From an uncultured Selenomonadaceae bacterium (lineage in GTDB: Bacteria; Bacillota; Negativicutes; Selenomonadales; Selenomonadaceae): a DNA stretch of 8,589 nt. Under the pieces are notes generated by a model that worked only from the letters and a program-made list of their open reading frames with translations, did not search any database and was not told the DNA's origin. The DNA lies in NCBI GenBank assembly GCA_905233325.1, contig CAJODU010000061.1:1-8589 (forward strand). Direction: 5' to 3'. The translations under genes and the position numbers were made by a program. This document shows positions 7,453 through 8,589 of this stretch, one piece after another (positions within the stretch are counted from its first letter, which is position 1; every line of letters starts with the position of its first letter).

Positions 7453-7479
7453 ACATTATTGAAAAAAATTTTTATCAAC

Positions 7480-7514
7480 AAAAAAAGTCGATGCTATCCA
7501 TATTTAGTATCGAC
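7480..7514 (-). terminator. Rho-independent terminator after pyrB
   Basis: GTCGATGCTA (7487-7496) faces TAGTATCGAC (7505-7514) across an 8-nt loop. On the minus strand this is a 10-position stem with one A-C mismatch, followed directly by seven T (7480-7486). It starts 15 bases past the pyrB stop and insulates clpB, which has its own promoter further downstream. It also means that no further pyrimidine gene is co-transcribed after pyrB. Confidence 0.8.
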
Positions 7515-7529
7515 CATATTTTCTGATTT

Positions 7530-8489
7530 TCACTGCAACGCCGTTCTATTGTCTTTGCCTATTAAAGTCAATGTCAAAAGTGCCATTCTTACCGCCACGC
7601 CATTTTGAACTTGATTGCGAATGGCTGAATGTTCGCCATAAGCCACTGCTGTCGAAATTTCAAGACCTTTATTCTGCGGACCGGGGTGCAAGACCAATAC
7701 ATCATCTTTGGCGAGTTTGAGACGATCATCATTTATACCGAAGATTCTTGCATACTCTCTGGTTGAGGGGAAAAGTCCCGCTTGCTGACGTTCAAGCTGG
7801 ATTCTCAAAACATTGATGACATCAGCATTTTCGATTGCCTCTTCAACTCTATCGTGAATGTGAACGCCGTCAATGTCCAAAAATCGCGGCATTAAAGTTT
7901 TCGGACCCGCAAGGTGGACTTCAACACCCATTTTGAGCATACCGTTAATATCAGAACGAGCAACACGACTATGAAGAATATCACCGAGTATAGCAACCTT
8001 CAAGCCTTCGAGGTGACCTTTTGCCTGTTCAATGGTGAAGAGATCAAGGAGAGCCTGGGAAGGGTGAGCGTGGGCACCGTCGCCGGCGTTTATGATGACA
8101 GGTTTGACGACCTGAGAGGCGAAGTCCGCCGCGCCTTCTGCCTTGTGCCTCATAACGATCGCATCAACACCCATAGCCTCAATGGTGTAGAGGGTATCGC
8201 GGAGGCTCTCGCCCTTGACGACGCTGGAAGAGGCGGTATTGATACTCACAACATCGGCACTGAGATATTTACCTGCCAGCTCAAATGAAGTGCGTGTCCT
8301 GGTGCTTGGCTCAAAGAATAAATTAACTATTGCCTTACCTCTCAAGGTTGGCACTTTTTTTATGTCACGCTGAATAATATTCTTCATCTCTTTGGCAGTG
8401 TCCAGGATCAATCTAATCTCTTTTGATGAAAAATTCTCAAGTGCTGTTACACTCCTGCCGCTGAGTGCTGTAGCTGCATTTTCTGCCAA
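7530..8489 (-). CDS. pyrB: Aspartate carbamoyltransferase catalytic chain
   Basis: This 319-residue enzyme joins carbamoyl phosphate and L-aspartate to give N-carbamoyl-aspartate, the committed step of cytosolic pyrimidine synthesis. Visible active-site motifs are FFEPSTRTRTSFE with the STRTR phosphate loop (62-66), VKGESL (91-96; the loop lysine lent by the neighbouring subunit), GDGAHAHPSQALLD with HPSQ (142-145), the HSRVARS segment, LRIQLER, and HPGPQNKG near 268-275. Length fits the catalytic subunit. No regulatory pyrI chain or other pyr gene lies beside it in the window. The start is uncertain: a GTG at 8498 has GAGGA directly abutting it, which is too close, whereas TTG at 8489 stands eight bases after AGGAG and is preferred; the difference is three residues. 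No PyrR-type attenuator is evident in the short upstream region, and the promoter must lie outside the window. Confidence 0.96.
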   Translation of the reverse strand: MAENAATALSGRSVTALENFSSKEIRLILDTAKEMKNIIQRDIKKVPTLRGKAIVNLFFEPSTRTRTSFELAGKYLSADVVSINTASSSVVKGESLRDTLYTIEAMGVDAIVMRHKAEGAADFASQVVKPVIINAGDGAHAHPSQALLDLFTIEQAKGHLEGLKVAILGDILHSRVARSDINGMLKMGVEVHLAGPKTLMPRFLDIDGVHIHDRVEEAIENADVINVLRIQLERQQAGLFPSTREYARIFGINDDRLKLAKDDVLVLHPGPQNKGLEISTAVAYGEHSAIRNQVQNGVAVRMALLTLTLIGKDNRTALQ

Positions 8490-8531
8490 ATTGCTCACTC
8501 CTCTTTACTAACACTTTAAAATAAATGACCA

Positions 8532-8588
8532 CTATGCAGCTTGGCTCTTATCATTTGCTCCACGCAGATAGTTAATCAAATATCTGAA
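8532..8588 (-). CDS. Possible C-terminal end of an upstream minus-strand gene (partial)
   Basis: On the minus strand one frame is open from the window edge for 18 codons to a TAG at 8532-8534. It reads FRYLINYLRGANDKSQAA, a composition plausible for a protein tail. The other two minus frames stop within the first few codons. The stop lies 42 bases before the preferred pyrB start, a spacing typical of an operon, and no terminator lies between. The fragment is too short to identify. It could also be non-coding sequence that is open by chance. Confidence 0.35.
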   Translation of the reverse strand, partial: FRYLINYLRGANDKSQAA

Positions 8589-8589
8589 G

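Noticed and set aside
7440..7453. CtsR operator
   Set aside because: The half sites are spaced eight bases apart, not the ten of the known operator, so I list it only as an observation and not as a CtsR site.
8499..8589. PyrR-type attenuator upstream of pyrB
   Set aside because: No conserved PyrR binding motif and no terminator hairpin with U-tract is visible on the minus strand before pyrB.

Overview
The window holds five complete genes and the probable tail of a sixth. It reads as a chromosomal segment of a low-to-moderate GC bacterium, most likely a member of the Bacillota. The housekeeping proteins are of that type, Shine-Dalgarno sites are strong, GTG/TTG starts are likely, and U-tailed hairpin terminators follow nearly every transcription unit. 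A membrane-bound dCache-GGDEF protein would suit a Negativicutes-like (Selenomonas/Phascolarctobacterium-type) host. That placement is a judgement from protein character, not a database result.

Layout from left to right. Bases 1-1960 carry the rpsB-tsf operon on the minus strand (ribosomal protein S2 and elongation factor Ts). It has a good extended -10 promoter, a roughly 165-nt leader that can fold into a closed three-helix structure, and a terminator beyond tsf. Bases 1961-4688 carry, divergently on the plus strand, a large integral-membrane protein with about ten N-terminal membrane helices, a dCache-type extracytoplasmic sensor, a further membrane helix, a HAMP-like linker and a C-terminal GGDEF domain. 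Bases 4687-7452 carry clpB (protein disaggregase) on the minus strand with its own promoter and terminator. Bases 7480-8489 carry pyrB (aspartate carbamoyltransferase catalytic chain), also minus strand, followed by a terminator. The last 58 bases look like the C-terminal end of another minus-strand gene upstream of pyrB.

Four genes are ordinary core functions: translation, protein quality control and pyrimidine synthesis. The diguanylate-cyclase-like protein is the accessory element and is visibly more AT-rich than its neighbours. I see no CRISPR array, transposase, phage gene or defence system, and I do not claim a new system here.

The points most worth checking are these. (1) A 45-bp imperfect inverted repeat, 38/45 identical by hand alignment, flanks the rpsB-tsf operon and touches the first possible start codon of the GGDEF gene. 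(2) The GGDEF domain has an intact GGDEF loop, but Asn stands where the guanine-contacting Asp is normal and the RxxD inhibitory site is missing. (3) The rpsB leader is a good candidate for an S2-responsive mRNA structure. (4) The clpB promoter carries a GTCAAA direct repeat over its -35 box, with CtsR-like half sites at the wrong spacing.
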